From contig NW_027478385.1 of assembly GCF_051014685.1 (NCBI RefSeq), positions 9,424,001 through 9,488,000 of the forward strand: 64,000 nucleotides of DNA, written 5' to 3'. This document shows positions 60,461 to 64,000 of this stretch, in pieces. The position numbers and the translations under genes were made by a program. Below the pieces are notes generated by a model. It worked only from the letters and a program-made list of their open reading frames with translations, ran no database searches and was not told where the DNA came from. Numbering within the stretch: the first letter of the stretch is position 1; each line of letters begins with the position of its first letter. The DNA is from Ptiloglossa arizonensis. Its lineage: Eukaryota; Arthropoda; Insecta; Hymenoptera; Colletidae.

Positions 60461-62956
60461 CTAGGGAAAAAATACACATAACTCTGTAATCGGGTGAGTT
60501 TCTACTTTCAGATGCAGTAGGAATTTTTGGGTTAGGTCAATCCGTTCGCGAGATATGGGAGTTTGAAGCCAAGAAATGGTTGAGAAGGCAAAAAATTTTT
60601 CGCAATTCTGCTGCTCCAAACGCTTAACCAGAATGGCCTAGGGAAAAAATGCACATACCGCAGTAATCGGGTGAGTTTCTACTTTCAGATGCAGTAGGAA
60701 TTTTTGGGTTAGGTCAATCCGTTCGCGAGATATGGGAGTTTGAAGCCAAGAAATGGTTGAGAAGGCAAACAATTTTTCGCAATTCTGCTGCTCCAAACGC
60801 TTAACCAGAATGGCCTAGGGAAAAAATACACATACCTCTGTAATCGGGACAGTTTCTACTTTCAGACGCAACAGGAATTTTTGGGTTAGGTGAATCCGTT
60901 CGCGAAATATGGGAGCTTGAATCCAAGAAATGGTTGAGAAGGCAAAAAATTTTTCGCAATTCTGCTGCTCCAAACGCTTAACCAGAATGGCCTAGGGAAA
61001 AAATACACATACCTCTGTAATCGGGACAGTTTATACTTTCAGATGCAGTAGGAATTTTTGGGTTAGGTCAATCCGTTCGCGAGATATGGGAGTTTGAAGC
61101 CAAGAAATGGTTGAGAAGGCAAAAAATTTTTCGCAATTCTGCTGCTCCAAACGCTTAACCAGAATGGCCTAGGGAAAAAATGCACATACCGCAGTAATCG
61201 AGTGAGTTTCTACTTTCAGATGCAGTACGAATTTTTGGGTTAGGTCAATCCGTTCGCGAGATATGGGAGTTTGAAGCCAAGAAATGGTTGAGAAAGCAAA
61301 CAATTTTTCGCAATTCTGCTGCTCCAAACGCTTAACCAGAATGGCCTAGGGAAAAAATACACATACCTCTGTAATCGGGACAGTTTCTACTTTCAGACGC
61401 AACAGGAATTTTTGGGTTAGGTGAATCCGTTCGCGAAATATGGGAGCTTGAATCCAAGAAATGGTTGAGAAGGCAAAAAATTTTTCGCAATTCTGCTGCT
61501 CCAAACGCTTAACCAGAATGGCCTAGGGAAAAAATACACATACCGTTGTAATCGGGCGAGTTTCTACTTTCAGATGAAACAGGAATTTTTGGGTTAGGTC
61601 AATCCGTTCGCGAGATATGGGAGTTTGAAGCCAAGAAATGGTTGAGAAGGCAAAAAATTTTTCGCAATTCTGCTGTTCTAAACGCTTAACCAGAATGGCC
61701 TGGGGAAAAAATACACGTACCGCTGTAATCGGGCGAGTTTCTACTTTCAGATGCAATAGGAATTTTTGGTTTAGGTCCATCCGTTCGCGAGATATGGTAG
61801 TTTGAAGCCAAGAAATGGTTGAGAAGGCAAAAAATTTTTCGCAATTCTGCTGCTGCAAACGCTTAACCAGAATGGCCTAGGGAAAAAATACACATAACTC
61901 TGTAATCGGGTGAGTTTCTACTTTCAGATGCAGTAGGAATTTTTGGGTTAGGTCAATCCGTTCGCGAGATATGGGAGTTTGAAGCCAAGAAATGGTTGAG
62001 AAGGCAAAAAATTTTTCGCAATTCTGCTGCTCCAAACGCTTAACCAGAATGGCCTAGGGAAAAAATGCACATACCGCAGTAATCGGGTGAGTTTCTACTT
62101 TCAGATGCAGTAGGAATTTTTGGGTTAGGTCAATCCGTTCGCGAGATATGGGAGTTTGAAGCCAAGAAATGGTTGAGAAGGCAAACAATTTTTCGCAATT
62201 CTGCTGCTCCAAACGCTTAACCAGAATGGCCTAGGGAAAAAATACACATACCTCTGTAATCGGGACAGTTTCTACTTTCAGACGCAACAGGAATTTTTGG
62301 GTTAGGTGAATCCGTTCGCGAAATATGGGAGCTTGAATCCAAGAAATGGTTGAGAAGGCAAAAAATTTTTCGCAATTCTGCTGCTCCAAACGCTTAACCA
62401 GAATGGCCTAGGGAAAAAATACACATACCTCTGTAATCGGGACAGTTTATACTTTCAGATGCAGTAGGAATTTTTGGGTTAGGTCAATCCGTTCGCGAGA
62501 TATGGGAGTTTGAAGCCAAGAAATGGTTGAGAAGGCAAAAAATTTTTCGCAATTCTGCTGCTCCAAACGCTTAACCAGAATGGCCTAGGGAAAAAATGCA
62601 CATACCGCAGTAATCGAGTGAGTTTCTACTTTCAGATGCAGTACGAATTTTTGGGTTAGGTCAATCCGTTCGCGAGATATGGGAGTTTGAAGCCAAGAAA
62701 TGGTTGAGAAAGCAAACAATTTTTCGCAATTCTGCTGCTCCAAACGCTTAACCAGAATGGCCTAGGGAAAAAATACACATACCTCTGTAATCGGGACAGT
62801 TTCTACTTTCAGACGCAACAGGAATTTTTGGGTTAGGTGAATCCGTTCGCGAAATATGGGAGCTTGAATCCAAGAAATGGTTGAGAAGGCAAAAAATTTT
62901 TCGCAATTCTGCTGCTCCAAACGCTTAACCAGAATGGCCTAGGGAAAAAATACACA
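60208..62956 (+). repeat. 8-monomer duplication (1416-bp offset) with an internal 3-monomer duplication
   Basis: Bases 60208-61540 match 61624-62956 at an offset of 1416 bp (8 x 177). Shared markers are CATAACTCTG, GCAGTAATCG, CATACCTCTG, ATCGGGACAG, GGGAGCTTGAATCC, ATCGAGTGAG, GTACGAAT and GAGAAAGCAAAC. Inside each copy a 531-bp (3-unit) offset is visible, for example GCAGTAATCG at 60660 and 61191. The later internal copy carries ATCGAG, GTACG and GAAAGC as its own changes, so the 3-unit event came first and the 8-unit event copied it. Confidence 0.85.
61541..61623 (+). repeat. Short mosaic junction between the 8-monomer copies
   Basis: The shared stretch (1333 bp) is 83 bp shorter than the offset. 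The intervening bases carry CAGATGAAACAGG and GGGAGTTTG, where the corresponding place near 60,160 has GATGCAACAGG and GGGACTTTG. The replacement looks like a GATGAAACAGG-type unit such as those near 40,170 or 42,826. Confidence 0.55.
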
Positions 62957-64000
62957 CACCGTTGTAATCGGGCGAGTTTCTACTTTCAGACGCAACAGGA
63001 ATATTTGTGTTAGGTCAATCCGTTCGCGAGATATGGGAGTTTGAAGCCAAGAAATGGTTGAGAAGGCAAACAATTTTTCGCAATTCTGCTGCTCCAAACG
63101 CTTAACCAGAATGGCCTAGTGAAAAAATGCACATACCGTTGTAATCGGGAGAGTTTCTACTTTCAGATGCAATAGGAATTTTTGGGCTAGGTCAATCCGT
63201 TCGCGAGATATGGGAGTTTGAAGCCACGAAATGGTTGCGAAGGCAAACAATTTTTCGCAATTCTGCTGCTCCAAACGCTTAACCAGAATGGCCTAGTGAA
63301 AAAATGCACATACCGTTGTAATCGGGCGAGTTTTTACTTTCAAATGCAATAGGAATTTTTGGGTTAGGTCAATCCGTTCGCGAGATATGGGAGTTTGAAG
63401 CAAAGAAATGGTTGCGAAGACAACAAATTTTTCGCACTTGTGCTGCTCCAAACGCTTAACCAGAATGGCCTTGGGAAAAAATACACATACCGTTGTAATC
63501 GGGCGAGTTTCTACTTTCAGATGAAACAGGAATTTTTGGGTTAGGTCAATCCGTTCGCGAGATATGGGAGTTTGAAGCCAAGAAATGGTTGAGAAGGCAA
63601 AAAATTTTTCGCAATTCTGCTGCTCTAAACGCTTAACCAGAATGGCCTACGGAAAAAATACACGTACCGTTGTAATCGGGTGAGTTTCTACTTTCAGATG
63701 CAGTAGGAATTTTTGGGTTAGGTCAATCCGTTCGCGAGATATGGGAGTTTGAAGCCAAGAAATGGTTGAGAAGGCAAAAAATTTTTCGCAATTCTGCTGC
63801 TCCAAACGGTTAACCAGAATGGCCTAGGGAAAAAATACACACACCGTTGTAATCGGGCGAGTTTCTACTTTCAGACGCAACAGGAATATTTGTGTTAGGT
63901 CAATCCGTTCGCGAGATATGGGAGTTTGAAGCCAAGAAATGGTTGAGAAGGCAAACAATTTTTCGCAATTCTGCTGCTCCAAACGCTTAACCAGAATGGC
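62925..64000 (+). repeat. 5-monomer duplication running off the right edge (885-bp offset)
   Basis: Bases 62925-63115 match 63810-64000 at an offset of 885 bp (5 x 177) with no difference, including the private TACACACACCG and GAATATTTGTGTTAGG. Two CCTAGTGAAAAAATGCAC units (near 63,116 and 63,293) and a GAAGCCACG unit (near 63,224) bring back first-domain subtypes. The second copy continues past the window end. Confidence 0.78.

Larger units (their letters stand above)
1..64000 (+). repeat. Satellite DNA array, 177-bp monomer, about 362 head-to-tail copies
   Basis: Every part of the window is the same unit repeated in one orientation. From the first box at 31 to the last at 63907 there are 361 periods in 63,876 bp, 21 bp below 361 x 177. 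The shortfall matches 22 one-base deletions and one insertion: twenty are A6-to-A5 contractions (A run starts at 9689, 20662, 28272, 31103, 34465, 38181, 39242, 40480, 41718, 50743, 52689, 55520, 56404, 56934, 57464, 57640, 58524, 59054, 59230 and 60114), two are losses in the T5G3 tract near 1610 and 46380, and one is a T6 tract at 365-370. There is no unique flank, no inserted element and no inverted unit. Copies differ mostly by substitutions at recurrent diagnostic sites. A (peri)centromeric or subtelomeric satellite is likely from scale and organisation, but location and species cannot be read from the sequence. Confidence 0.97.

Noticed and set aside
125..61858. Dozens of minus-strand reading frames of 60-272 codons
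   Set aside because: All are the same 59-codon satellite frame repeated. They start at in-frame TTG codons inside the unit and stop at the CCTAGG-derived TAG or shift frame at 176-bp units. Boundaries depend only on which monomer subtype is present. There is no independent domain, signal or promoter.
1..64000. CRISPR array
   Set aside because: Repeats are contiguous with no unique spacers between short direct repeats, and the unit is 177 bp with graded divergence.
1..64000. Transposon insertion, rRNA/tRNA genes or inverted satellite blocks
   Set aside because: The monomer phase can be followed from end to end with only one-base indels, which leaves no room for an inserted element or RNA gene, and no reverse-oriented unit was seen.

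Overview
The whole window is one uninterrupted head-to-tail array of a satellite DNA monomer of about 177 bp. There is no unique sequence, gene, RNA gene or transposon insertion, and no unit is inverted. Taking the first GTTCGCGAG-type box (position 31) and the last (position 63907) as phase marks, 361 periods span 63,876 bp. That is 21 bp less than 361 x 177, and it is fully accounted for by 22 one-base deletions and one one-base insertion that I located. The window therefore holds about 362 copies. The scale and nested duplication are typical of a eukaryotic (peri)centromeric, subtelomeric or other heterochromatic array. I do not recognise the monomer as a named satellite and cannot assign a species. 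The first monomer is 42% GC with 7 CpG (observed/expected about 0.9), so CpG is not depleted, which fits a lineage with little germline methylation of this DNA, for example many invertebrates (inference).

Layout. Bases 1-1729 hold diverged monomers. From about 1.7 to 37.3 kb lies a homogenised domain built from a few linked monomer variants. It contains successive tandem duplications of 6, 18, 17, 14, 3/5 and 19 monomers, some with no difference seen between copies. From about 37.3 to 62.9 kb is a second domain with other diagnostic variants and local duplications of 7, 4, 11, 3, 9 and 8 monomers. From about 62.9 kb to the end, first-domain variants return and a 5-monomer duplication runs off the edge. 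No single higher-order repeat length governs the array.

Function. The strongest candidate element is a 17-bp CENP-B-box-like motif in nearly every monomer (GTTCGCGAGATATGGGA). It matches 8 of the 9 fixed positions of the CENP-B core motif. Three monomers carry the complete core. The long minus-strand reading frames exist because 177 is 3 x 59, so a stop-free frame carries across units. They are judged not to be genes.
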